17,666 bases of DNA from Candidatus Peregrinibacteria bacterium (GTDB lineage: Bacteria; Patescibacteriota; Gracilibacteria; UBA1369): contig JADLFY010000042.1 of NCBI GenBank assembly GCA_020849575.1, positions 1 through 17,666 of the forward strand. The letters run 5' to 3'. Of this stretch, positions 1-7,667 are shown one piece after another. The notes under the pieces were generated by a model that saw only the letters and a list, made by a program, of their open reading frames with translations, did no database searches and was not told the DNA's origin. The position numbers and the translations under genes are program-made. Numbering within the stretch: the stretch's first letter is position 1; every line of letters begins with the position of its first letter.

Positions 1-308
1 AAAACCAGATCAAACCAGTCCCTGGCCGGGAATTGGCCGGAACGAATTAAGGCAATCAATTGTTTATCATCATCTTCCTCTTCATAAAGCCTTCTTGCTC
101 TGTCATACAATTCCTTCAAAATCGGCGGCAAAAAATTCAGAATTACTTCACGTCTGATACCATCACATTCATTCTTGACCGTTCGAAACAATTCTCTTTC
201 CTTACGACCATCAAAAGTCATATTTTTACTGGTGGCAATCTCTTTATCCAAAGCTTTCAAAGCTTCTTCCCCTTCCTGCCATTCCTCTTTATTTCTCAAA
301 CCAAACAT
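1..308 (-). CDS. Partial hypothetical protein (N-terminal 102 codons)
   Basis: An open frame runs from an ATG at 308 to the left edge without a stop, so only the N-terminus is seen. It begins MFGLRNKEEWQEGEE and is rich in Lys, Arg and Glu, with a run of acidic residues (EEEDDD) near residues 77-82. It looks like a soluble, mostly helical cytoplasmic protein. There is no signal peptide or membrane segment and I do not recognise a family. The frame is supported by coding-like composition and by a near-consensus promoter at 337-364 that points into it with a leader of about 20 nt. An open frame on the opposite strand at 60-323 is a low-complexity Phe/Ile/Ser-rich shadow. The gene is probably real; its function is unknown. 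Confidence 0.75.
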   Translation of the reverse strand, partial: MFGLRNKEEWQEGEEALKALDKEIATSKNMTFDGRKERELFRTVKNECDGIRREVILNFLPPILKELYDRARRLYEEEDDDKQLIALIRSGQFPARDWFDLV

Positions 309-336
309 AAAATCGCCATTTAAATACTAGGCGGTT

Positions 337-364
337 ATTATAAATTAAAAATTATAGCCGTCAA
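337..364 (-). promoter_or_regulatory. Near-consensus sigma70-type promoter for the leftmost gene
   Basis: On the minus strand, TTGACG (359-364) and a perfect TATAAT (337-342) are separated by 16 bases. The predicted transcription start lies near 330, giving a leader of about 20 nt to the ATG at 308. It sits just past the stop of the upstream permease gene at 397, so it gives the leftmost gene its own transcription unit. Confidence 0.65.
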
Positions 365-371
365 GTTGCCC

Positions 372-390
372 TCAAATTTCCCTGGGGAAA
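372..390 (-). terminator. Possible weak terminator of the five-gene exporter operon
   Basis: Seven bases past the permease stop, the minus strand has a short hairpin (TTTCC, loop CCAG, GGAAA; arms within 377-390) followed by a weak T-rich stretch (TTTGA). It is short and lacks a long U-run, so it is only a candidate. No better terminator is visible between this operon and the next gene. Confidence 0.25.
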
Positions 391-396
391 CCTCCA

Positions 397-1638
397 CTAT
401 TCATATCTCAAAGCCTCAATAGGGTTCTTGGCAGCAGCTTTACGCGCCGGATATAAACCAAAAATCACTCCAATCAAAATCGATACAATCAAAGCAATCA
501 GCAAAGCCTGTTCATTGACCAAAAACTGCCAGGTCGACTGGAATTTCACAATTATCCGCGCCGCCAGAAAAGCCAAACCCAAACCTCCCAGTACACCCAG
601 AAAACCTCCTATCAAAGTCAATACCACCGCTTCCAGCAAGAACTGAAAAAGAATATCCCGACTGGTAGCCCCCACCGCTTTACGCAAACCAATCTCACGG
701 GTACGCTGATTCACCGAAACATACATGATATTCATAATTCCTATTCCACCCACCAATAAGGAAATCGACGCAATCAAACTGATGAACAAAGTCAGTACAC
801 TGGAAACCGAAGTAAAAATTCCCACCGCCTGTTCCTGACTGATAATAGAAAAATCATCTTTGGACAAATCATCCGTCGGATTATCGATATTATGAATACG
901 TCGAATCGCCTCGCGGGTTTGAATAATGGCTTCATCCATACTGCCAATAGCCTGGGCCATAATGGTTTGAACATAATCCACTCCAAACAAATAAGTCTGT
1001 AACGTGGTAATTGGCATAAAAGCCATATCATCATAACTTTCAAAAGCATTTCCACCCTGTTCTTCCATCACTCCCACCACCCGGAAATTCAACCCTTTGA
1101 TTTTGATATCCTGATCAATCGGATCCTGATCCCCAAATAAACGGTCTGACAATTTATAGCCCAGTACCACCACCCTCGCCGCTGATGAATTATCAAAATC
1201 TTCTATAAATCTGCCTTCCTCTGGATAAAAATTTAAGGCTTTGGAATAACCATTGGTTGTCCCAACCACCTGGGCTTTTTCATTTTGATCAGCCAAAACC
1301 AGAATAGCATCATAAACCAGAAATGGCGTTACATTTTGCAAAAAATCCACTTTTTTCAAATCCAGATAATCCCGATATTTAATTCTATCCACCGAGGTGA
1401 TTGAACCCGCGCCCAACCCTTCATCCGGCGACCCCGGAGAAATATAAATTAAATCATTGCCAAAACTGCTCACCGACCCGAGTATCAGAGACTCAGCACC
1501 CCGACCAAGCGAAGTCATCAAAACCACGGCCCCCACACCGATAATAATTCCCAGCATGGTCAATATCGAACGCCCGCGATTTTCATTGATCGCTATCCAG
1601 GACATCTGCAGATATTGTAGCCATTTTTTATAATACAT
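397..1638 (-). CDS. MacB/FtsX-type ABC transporter permease (second paralogue)
   Basis: A 413-residue permease of the MacB-like class. TM1 is at about residues 25-43 (TMLGIIIGVGAVVLM). A large extracytoplasmic MacB-core domain follows to about residue 270, then the C-terminal FtsX domain with three membrane segments near 278-306, 330-360 and 372-398. Hallmarks include LLVGGIGIMNIM, RTREIGLRKAVGAT and the C-terminal YPARKAA...P-EALR. It has no fused ATPase domain, unlike E. coli MacB, and must use the separate ATPase at 2870. The ATG overlaps the preceding permease stop by one base (TAATG), which implies translational coupling. It is clearly paralogous to that permease over its full length, so the two may form a heterodimer. 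The substrate is unknown. This is the last gene of the operon. Confidence 0.93.
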   Translation of the reverse strand: MYYKKWLQYLQMSWIAINENRGRSILTMLGIIIGVGAVVLMTSLGRGAESLILGSVSSFGNDLIYISPGSPDEGLGAGSITSVDRIKYRDYLDLKKVDFLQNVTPFLVYDAILVLADQNEKAQVVGTTNGYSKALNFYPEEGRFIEDFDNSSAARVVVLGYKLSDRLFGDQDPIDQDIKIKGLNFRVVGVMEEQGGNAFESYDDMAFMPITTLQTYLFGVDYVQTIMAQAIGSMDEAIIQTREAIRRIHNIDNPTDDLSKDDFSIISQEQAVGIFTSVSSVLTLFISLIASISLLVGGIGIMNIMYVSVNQRTREIGLRKAVGATSRDILFQFLLEAVVLTLIGGFLGVLGGLGLAFLAARIIVKFQSTWQFLVNEQALLIALIVSILIGVIFGLYPARKAAAKNPIEALRYE

Positions 1639-2867
1639 TATTCAGTTCTTAAACATTCTATCGGATCCAGCCTGGCCGCACTGCGCGCCGGATAAATACC
1701 AAAAACCAACCCAATCAAAACCGATACCACAAAAGCCACCAGCACTGAGTCCAGCGTCACCACAAATTGCCAATCCCGCTGAAAGTTTTGCAATACTATT
1801 GCGATTAACCAGGACAATCCTATCCCGCTAATCACTCCCAAAACTCCAGCAGCAAAAGTAAGCACCACCGCTTCAATCAAAAACTGTAAACTGATATCAG
1901 AATTGGTCGCCCCAACAGCTTTGCGTAAACCAATTTCACGGGTACGTTCAGAAACTGCCACCAGCATAATATTCATAATTCCAATACCTCCCACCAATAG
2001 AGAAATCGCTGCAATAGCGACCAAAGACACCGTCAAAACATCTGCCACCTGTTGAAAAGTTTTGGCCGCATCCACCTGACTTACCACTCGAAAATCATCC
2101 TGATTGGGATCATCAGTGGGATTATAAATCGCGTGACGTTTACGGATAAAATAAGTCAAATCATTGATCGTTTCATCAATATTTCCCACGGCATTTCCGG
2201 TAATAGCCATCAGATAATCCACCCCGAAAACCGTCGATTTCATGGCTGTCACCGGTATCATAATTCTTTTATCGAAATCCTGAAAAAACCTCGTTCCTTG
2301 CAGTCCCATCACTCCAATAACCTCATAATTATACCCATTAATTTTGATTTTTTCTCCCAGGGGATTTCTGTCTCCAAACAAATCACTGGCATTGGTAAGC
2401 CCGAGTACTGCAACTTTATTGGCATTATTCACATCATCTTCACTGATAAATCTTCCCACGCCAACTTCAGCATTAATGGCCTTGGCATAATTTTCATTGG
2501 TACCAACTATTCTGGAACTAAAACTACTACTGCCAAAACTCACTGCCGACTGATAAATGAGCAGTGGCGCCACATCCTCAATCAGACCCAGATTTTTAAT
2601 AGCCAGATAATCTTTGTATTTAACCTTATCAATAGCCGTAACTGAGGGCGGACCCGCCTCTCCTCCACCCGGTTGAATAAAAATACTTCTATCCCCAAAA
2701 CTCCTCACCGAAGCCAAAATAAGTGCCTCTGCTCCCTTCCCTACCGACACCATCATAATCACCGAACCAATACCAATAATTATACCAAGCATAGTCAGCA
2801 AAGTCCGGGATTTATTGCTAAACAAAGATTGCAAAGCTACCCCAATGAATTTAAATATCCTCTTCAT
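1638..2867 (-). CDS. MacB/FtsX-type ABC transporter permease (first paralogue)
   Basis: A 409-residue permease. TM1 is at about residues 23-41 (TMLGIIIGIGSVIMM), followed by a periplasmic-type MacB core of about 230 residues and the FtsX domain with three membrane helices. The FtsX hallmarks LLVGGIGIMNIM, RTREIGLRKAVGAT and YPARSAARLDPIECLR are present. In characterised MacB and LolCDE systems this fold couples cytoplasmic ATP hydrolysis to movement of the extracytoplasmic domain (mechanotransmission) rather than carrying substrate through the membrane. The gene starts 2 bases after the ATPase stop and shares a base with the next permease, so it is co-translated in one operon. No Shine-Dalgarno is visible, consistent with coupling. 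The match to its neighbour suggests duplication followed by divergence. Confidence 0.93.
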   Translation of the reverse strand: MKRIFKFIGVALQSLFSNKSRTLLTMLGIIIGIGSVIMMVSVGKGAEALILASVRSFGDRSIFIQPGGGEAGPPSVTAIDKVKYKDYLAIKNLGLIEDVAPLLIYQSAVSFGSSSFSSRIVGTNENYAKAINAEVGVGRFISEDDVNNANKVAVLGLTNASDLFGDRNPLGEKIKINGYNYEVIGVMGLQGTRFFQDFDKRIMIPVTAMKSTVFGVDYLMAITGNAVGNIDETINDLTYFIRKRHAIYNPTDDPNQDDFRVVSQVDAAKTFQQVADVLTVSLVAIAAISLLVGGIGIMNIMLVAVSERTREIGLRKAVGATNSDISLQFLIEAVVLTFAAGVLGVISGIGLSWLIAIVLQNFQRDWQFVVTLDSVLVAFVVSVLIGLVFGIYPARSAARLDPIECLRTE

Positions 2868-2869
2868 GG

Positions 2870-3640
2870 CTATTTTTTATATTGGGAAGTCCCCATCAAA
2901 CGGTCTTTCACCAATTCATCGGATTCAATCAAACCATCACGGATATGCACAATTCTTTCAGCATTTTGAGCAGTTACACTTTCATGGGTGACCAGAATTA
3001 TTGTATGTCCTTTTTTATTTAATTGATGAAAAATTTCCATCACCTGTTTACCTGATAATGAATCCAGATTCCCAGTAGGTTCATCAGCAAAAATCACTGT
3101 TGGCTCATTGACCAATGCTCTGGCAATAGCCACACGTTGTTTCTCTCCACCAGATAAATTGGTTGGCGAAAAATTCACTCTATGACTGAGTCCCACCGCT
3201 TCCAACGCCGCCAAAGCCCTTTGTCGATGATGATCCTCTCCCCGCGAATAAACCAGTGGCAGCATGACATTTTCCAAAACCGTAGCATGTGGCAAAAGAA
3301 AAAATGCCTGAAATACAAAGCCGATTTTTTCCCTGCGAATCAAAGCCAAATCGTCTTCGGACAATTTACTCACATCAACCCCATCAAACCAATATTTCCC
3401 TTCACTCAGCGTATCCAGAAATCCCAGTATATGCATGAGAGTAGATTTTCCCGATCCCGAGGGGCCCATAATCGCCAGAAATTCTCCCGCTTTAATTTTC
3501 AAATCAACACCATGCAAAACCGGTGTCGGATATCCTTCGGAAAAATAGGTTTTCTTTAAAGCAGAAATCTCAATTAAATGGCGTTCATCACTCTGAATTT
3601 TCCTGTGTGCAGATTTCCTAGATTCACTTTTATTTGCCAT
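2870..3640 (-). CDS. MacB/LolD-type ABC transporter ATPase
   Basis: A 256-residue nucleotide-binding subunit. The Walker A motif GPSGSGKST lies at residues 59-67, the Q-loop at FVFQ (108-111), the signature LSGGEKQRV at 162-170, Walker B VIFADEP with the D-loop NLDS at 182-194, and the switch His in THE at 219. This is the family that powers MacB, LolCDE and FtsEX-like permeases. I chose the ATG at 3640 (MANKSES). It overlaps the adaptor stop by 11 bases, the spacing expected of a coupled gene. A GTG at 3676 would add 12 residues and a longer overlap. A short charged extension of about 20 residues precedes the ABC core. It should energise the two permeases directly downstream. Confidence 0.95.
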   Translation of the reverse strand: MANKSESRKSAHRKIQSDERHLIEISALKKTYFSEGYPTPVLHGVDLKIKAGEFLAIMGPSGSGKSTLMHILGFLDTLSEGKYWFDGVDVSKLSEDDLALIRREKIGFVFQAFFLLPHATVLENVMLPLVYSRGEDHHRQRALAALEAVGLSHRVNFSPTNLSGGEKQRVAIARALVNEPTVIFADEPTGNLDSLSGKQVMEIFHQLNKKGHTIILVTHESVTAQNAERIVHIRDGLIESDELVKDRLMGTSQYKK

Positions 3641-5624
3641 TATTAAGGGTACGTAAAATGATTTCCTGATCTTCACTTAAACCCGAAACAATCTCCACAT
3701 TTCCCTGTAAATCCCTGATACCAGTCTGTACATCAATTTCCTTAATTTCCTTGCCACTCAAGATACGTACATATTTACGCTGACCATCAGTTTGAATGGC
3801 TTTTTCCGGTACAGTCAAAACTCCATCACGTTCGGACAAAACAATTTCCACATTGGCTGTCATACCCGGTCTGATTCGTTCATCCTGAGTATCAATAACT
3901 ACATCAGCTTTATAGAAAATTACATCCTGAATCACTGTCTGAACAGGATCAATCTTGGTAATAGTTCCCTTAAATACTTCATCATCACCTACAGCATCAA
4001 GAGTAATATTGGCTTTGGCATTATATTTGATTTTATTGATATCAACTTCAGCAATTTCCGCTTCAATCTTGTATTTCTGATCAGAAATCATTTCAAACAC
4101 GCCCTCTTCTCTGGCCGCCAATGAAGCCGACGAAACAGCATCTTCACCGATGTCAATATTTTTACGGGACAATACTCCATCTACCGGCGCCCTCAACAAA
4201 GTCTTTTCCAAAGCCTCCTCGGCCAGCGATACAGCAATCTGATTGGCTGCCACCTCGGCCCGCAAAAAAGCTACATCAACTGAGCGCGGCCCCGCTTTGA
4301 CCTGGTCCAAATTGGCCTGGGCCGATTCAATTTCCGCTTTTTGAATTTCATATTGCGCCTGGAGACTGCGAATATTGGCCGCGCGTAAATTCAAATCCAC
4401 TTCATGATCAATTTTGGTCTGTTCATAAATCTGTACCTGCTGTTCATAGGCATTTTTAGCGGAAACAACAGCAGAATCCTGGCTATCCGAACTGGTAATT
4501 TTTCCCAGTTCAGCATCCAATATAGTTTGATATTTGAGATTTAAGCCGGCCAGACTATTGGACAAAGCGGCACTATCAGCCAACATTTCCGATTTAAACG
4601 CTGAAATTTCCTGCTCCGTCAAAGTCTCTGACGATGGTAATACTGACAATGTATCAACAATCAATTTTTGGGCCTGCAATAATTGGGCAATTTCCCTCTG
4701 CTCTTCAACTGCCAAAGCTTTCAGCTCTTCTTTGGTATAATTATCGCCATTCTTCAGACCTTCATAGAATTCCTCAAAAGCCGCTTTGACATCAAAATAA
4801 ATCAATCTGGCCTGATAAATTTGGGGCGTATTGAAACGGCTATAATCACTACCCAAACGGGAAGTACCATCATCGATCACCAATGATTTCAAATTAATCA
4901 GACTACTCTGTAATTGTGACCCTGTAATTAACAATTGTGCTTCCAAATCTTTGCGGGCAGTTTCCAGGATCTGATCTTTGGTCAAACCAGTATTACTCTG
5001 ATTTTTCACTGCATAGTCATATTTGGACTGGGCATCAGCCACCAGCAGACTGGCTCTCTTTTCATCCTGTTCATATTTCTTTTTAATCAAATCCAATTCT
5101 TTTTTTGCATTGTCAAAATCAATGGAAATTTTATCAGCAGCCGCGTTAGCCCTACTCACACCACTGGTAGCCACCTGAATTTCCTCATTGCGTGATCCAG
5201 CCAGTTTTTGATTCAAATTGGCCTGGGCCCCCTGGAGATTGGCCCTGGCCTGAGCCAAACGCAATTCCTGATCACGATTTCTCAAACCGGCAATTACATC
5301 ATTGGCTTTCAATTTATCCCCGGCATCAAAATTAATTTCTTCCACCTGTCCGGAATCCCTGAATGACAAAGCAATTGTTGCTCCAGCTTCCACATTTCCG
5401 GTAATTTCTACCGATTCTTTAATATCTTTACGTACAACCTTGGTGAATTCATATTTTGTTCCGGCTGGATTACTGAAAAAACCAAAATAAATCAAAGCAA
5501 ACAGTGCCAAGACTACCCCAGCTATCAAGAATTTTTTCAGCAGTGATTGTCTTTTTTTGCCGGAACGTTCCTTGAGTAATTGTTTTTCCAGCTCATTTGT
5601 TTGTGTTTGATTTTCTTTAACCAT
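3630..5624 (-). CDS. HlyD/MacA-type membrane fusion (adaptor) protein with very long helical insert
   Basis: A 664-residue periplasmic adaptor-type protein. It has a basic cytoplasmic N-terminus and a single membrane anchor at residues 31-50. The first half of the lipoyl/barrel-sandwich domain is at about 86-116 and a long helical region spans about 116-475. The second lipoyl half (LLRAPVDGVLSRKNIDIGE) is at 476-494. A beta-barrel (about 515-595, with the RPGMTANVEI motif) and a C-terminal membrane-proximal domain (about 600-660) follow. MacA proteins are usually near 370 residues, so the helical part is greatly enlarged. Similar segments (AQANLNQKLAGSR at 133-145, AQANLDQVKAGPR at 435-447) mark both ends of the helical arm. 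Its start is 2 bases past the lipoprotein stop. It probably links the MacB-like pump to cell-wall or envelope partners. Substrate unknown. Confidence 0.92.
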   Translation of the reverse strand: MVKENQTQTNELEKQLLKERSGKKRQSLLKKFLIAGVVLALFALIYFGFFSNPAGTKYEFTKVVRKDIKESVEITGNVEAGATIALSFRDSGQVEEINFDAGDKLKANDVIAGLRNRDQELRLAQARANLQGAQANLNQKLAGSRNEEIQVATSGVSRANAAADKISIDFDNAKKELDLIKKKYEQDEKRASLLVADAQSKYDYAVKNQSNTGLTKDQILETARKDLEAQLLITGSQLQSSLINLKSLVIDDGTSRLGSDYSRFNTPQIYQARLIYFDVKAAFEEFYEGLKNGDNYTKEELKALAVEEQREIAQLLQAQKLIVDTLSVLPSSETLTEQEISAFKSEMLADSAALSNSLAGLNLKYQTILDAELGKITSSDSQDSAVVSAKNAYEQQVQIYEQTKIDHEVDLNLRAANIRSLQAQYEIQKAEIESAQANLDQVKAGPRSVDVAFLRAEVAANQIAVSLAEEALEKTLLRAPVDGVLSRKNIDIGEDAVSSASLAAREEGVFEMISDQKYKIEAEIAEVDINKIKYNAKANITLDAVGDDEVFKGTITKIDPVQTVIQDVIFYKADVVIDTQDERIRPGMTANVEIVLSERDGVLTVPEKAIQTDGQRKYVRILSGKEIKEIDVQTGIRDLQGNVEIVSGLSEDQEIILRTLNNGK

Positions 5625-5626
5625 TT

Positions 5627-7390
5627 TTATCTGCCAATATGTAGGAATATTTCTGACCTGATTTTATTGCCTTCCAGACCGGTTGATCCAATTGCCAGGC
5701 TCTTCATCGGCATCACATAAGCTTTCAAAGCTTCATATTGTTGTAAATCAGTAGCTGCCACCGCACCACTTTCTTTAGCCAACTGAACCACTCTGTCGAT
5801 ATAAGACATAGTCATGGCTGGAGAAAGGAAACTTACGGATTTATCCGCACCTTTCAAATATCCCAAGGCCTGTTTAAATTCAGCAGCATCGCTGACCGCC
5901 CCACTCTTACCATAAACAGTTTCCAAATCAGGTTTCAGAGCAATAGTCAAAATATCATTTCCAACCAGACCAAAATAAAGTTCTATTTTCTGACCGGACA
6001 ATTTCTTGGCAATATTTTCCGGTGCACCCATTAGTAAAGCATCAAAATTCACTTTAATTTTCCATAATTTCTCCGACACAACTTCTTCCTTGGACATAAT
6101 CATGGCCACATCAGGACTTTCAGCCAAAGCCTGGGACATCAGACCATCCATGGCCTCATTGATTTTTCCGGCAATTTTCTGGGCAGATTCAGGCTTACCA
6201 CTAGCATCCAGATAGAAACCAATTGATGGAATCACCGAACCATTATCTTCGAGTACCGCAGCCAATCCTTTATCCATTACCGCCACAATATCATTTTCAA
6301 AATCCAGACCAATTTCACTGATTGATTTCTTGAATTCTTCAAAATTCAGCTTGGTTTCCTCCTGTGCCTCAATGCTCTTCAACAGAACATCATAAACCTT
6401 GGTAAAACCACTTCCTTCAAAATAGATTAAAGGGAATTTAGCAGGAATTTGTTTGGCCAAATAATATGCCCCATCAGCCGGACTAAATTTGCTCAAATCA
6501 GCACCTTCTTTACCATAAACAGTAGCCGCCACACGCAAACCATCATTTTCCACAGAAGCTGCAAAAACCTCTGAATCCAGCATATCCAAAACATCCTCAC
6601 CATTACCAAACATTCTCAGAGTTTGTTCCATCTCAGCACGACTGGCCTCATCCATACCACTTTGAAGTGTAGCACTGACAGTTTTCAAATCTACAAAAGC
6701 CACCGCCAAATTGGCCCCGGCATCTTTCATTGCTCTGGCAAAAGTAGCATTTCTGGCACTGGCCACGTCGCCCTTGGTCATTCTATCCAGAGCTCCCTTC
6801 AGGCCTTCTTCAGAAATAGATACAAAAACCGTATCTTTTACTCTGCTCATATACATTTTTGAACCATCTTCACCAGTCATGGTCAAAACAGAATTGCCAT
6901 TATAATCAGCTTTTTGTACTTCTTTCTGTCGGGCAATCAAAGCATCAAATTTACCAATATCAGCCAGCGTAAAAGCTGCCATTATCTCTAAATGTTCAGG
7001 TTTCAAATCACTTATCACCACAAACAGCTGGCTATCTTCAGCCACAATTGGCTTGATATCACGGTCAAAATCCAGTCCCAATTCTTCAAATTTACCACCG
7101 GACTTAAATCCTTCATTAAAATTCTTCACAAATTCTCCCATGGCATCACCCGGGAAATAAGAATTAAGCGTTTTGAATTGCTTAATCTGATCAGGATTTT
7201 TGGTACCCAGTTTGAAAAATAAAACAATTTGATCAGGCAAAGCCGCCTCGATTTTGACCCCGGCCTTGGAAGTAAAATCATCTGTTGCCGGAGCTACCTG
7301 CTGACAACCAGCCAGAAATAAACTGAAAACCAAAACCCCCAGAGCCAGAACCTTAGGAGTAATTGAGTAAACTCGCGCATTCTTAACCAT
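5627..7390 (-). CDS. DUF3352-like lipoprotein with an internal duplication
   Basis: A 587-residue exported lipoprotein. A hydrophobic signal at residues 13-28 ends in the lipobox LAGC with the acylated Cys at 29, then a short linker. The remainder resembles the uncharacterised DUF3352 family, with the typical ALP...FFKLG start near residue 49 and a D-G-SKMY...VFVSISEEGLKGALD stretch. The motif GLDFDRDI (105-112) recurs as GLDFENDI (361-368), and flanking elements recur in the same order, so the protein appears to hold two copies of the domain (about 46-295 and 305-587). It is the first gene of the exporter operon, with the adaptor starting 2 bases after its stop. It may be a substrate-binding, assembly or sensory partner of the pump, but no function is established. 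No Shine-Dalgarno is seen. Confidence 0.85.
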   Translation of the reverse strand: MVKNARVYSITPKVLALGVLVFSLFLAGCQQVAPATDDFTSKAGVKIEAALPDQIVLFFKLGTKNPDQIKQFKTLNSYFPGDAMGEFVKNFNEGFKSGGKFEELGLDFDRDIKPIVAEDSQLFVVISDLKPEHLEIMAAFTLADIGKFDALIARQKEVQKADYNGNSVLTMTGEDGSKMYMSRVKDTVFVSISEEGLKGALDRMTKGDVASARNATFARAMKDAGANLAVAFVDLKTVSATLQSGMDEASRAEMEQTLRMFGNGEDVLDMLDSEVFAASVENDGLRVAATVYGKEGADLSKFSPADGAYYLAKQIPAKFPLIYFEGSGFTKVYDVLLKSIEAQEETKLNFEEFKKSISEIGLDFENDIVAVMDKGLAAVLEDNGSVIPSIGFYLDASGKPESAQKIAGKINEAMDGLMSQALAESPDVAMIMSKEEVVSEKLWKIKVNFDALLMGAPENIAKKLSGQKIELYFGLVGNDILTIALKPDLETVYGKSGAVSDAAEFKQALGYLKGADKSVSFLSPAMTMSYIDRVVQLAKESGAVAATDLQQYEALKAYVMPMKSLAIGSTGLEGNKIRSEIFLHIGR

Positions 7391-7426
7391 GGGGGTAGAA
7401 AGTTAAATTAATTGTTTATTTTGTTT

Positions 7427-7454
7427 TAATCTTAAAGCACAAACTACTATTGGC
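7427..7454 (-). promoter_or_regulatory. Weak candidate promoter of the exporter operon
   Basis: In the 74-base gap between bL33 and the lipoprotein gene, the minus strand carries TTGGCC, 17 bases, then TAAGAT, each 4 of 6 to the sigma70 consensus. It would give a leader of roughly 30 nt. It is the only plausible housekeeping promoter I find there. The operon could instead be read through from bL33. Confidence 0.25.
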
Positions 7455-7464
7455 CAAGCCAAAA

Positions 7465-7644
7465 TTAGTTGCCTTTCTTGGTATCCTTGCGTTTGAAATC
7501 AGTATGCTTACGGCAGTGACTGCAGAACATGGATAATTCCTTGGTAATTTTATCGTTATTTCTCTTGTTGTAAGCTGTAGTTTTTTTCTGAGTGTTACAA
7601 ACAGTACAGAACCAGCTTGCAAATGTGCTTTTTCCTTTAGCCAT
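7465..7644 (-). CDS. rpmG: 50S ribosomal protein bL33, zinc-binding form
   Basis: A 59-residue basic protein starting MAKGKSTF. It matches bL33: the first Cys pair is CTVC (13-16), the central KRNN...KELSMF stretch aligns with the usual KNK...ELKKYC region, the second pair is CSHC (41-44), and RKHTDFKR ends the core. All four zinc-ligand cysteines are kept, so this is the Zn-binding (C+) type. The longer open frame back to 7806 overlaps the upstream gene and has no homology, so the ATG at 7644 is the start, 23 bases after the preceding stop. Length is normal (bL33 is 50-60 residues). A candidate promoter lies within the 3' end of the upstream gene. No other ribosomal gene is adjacent. Confidence 0.92.
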   Translation of the reverse strand: MAKGKSTFASWFCTVCNTQKKTTAYNKRNNDKITKELSMFCSHCRKHTDFKRKDTKKGN

Positions 7645-7667
7645 ATAGGGTTTTGAGTATAAATTAC

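Noticed and set aside
2052-2645. 197-codon plus-strand open frame opposite the first permease
   Set aside because: It is antisense to a permease with intact family motifs and its translation is rich in His, Ile and Asn with no domain pattern.
3641-3676. GTG start extending the ATPase by 12 residues
   Set aside because: It deepens the overlap with the adaptor gene and adds no conserved sequence; the ATG at 3640 gives a typical coupled overlap.
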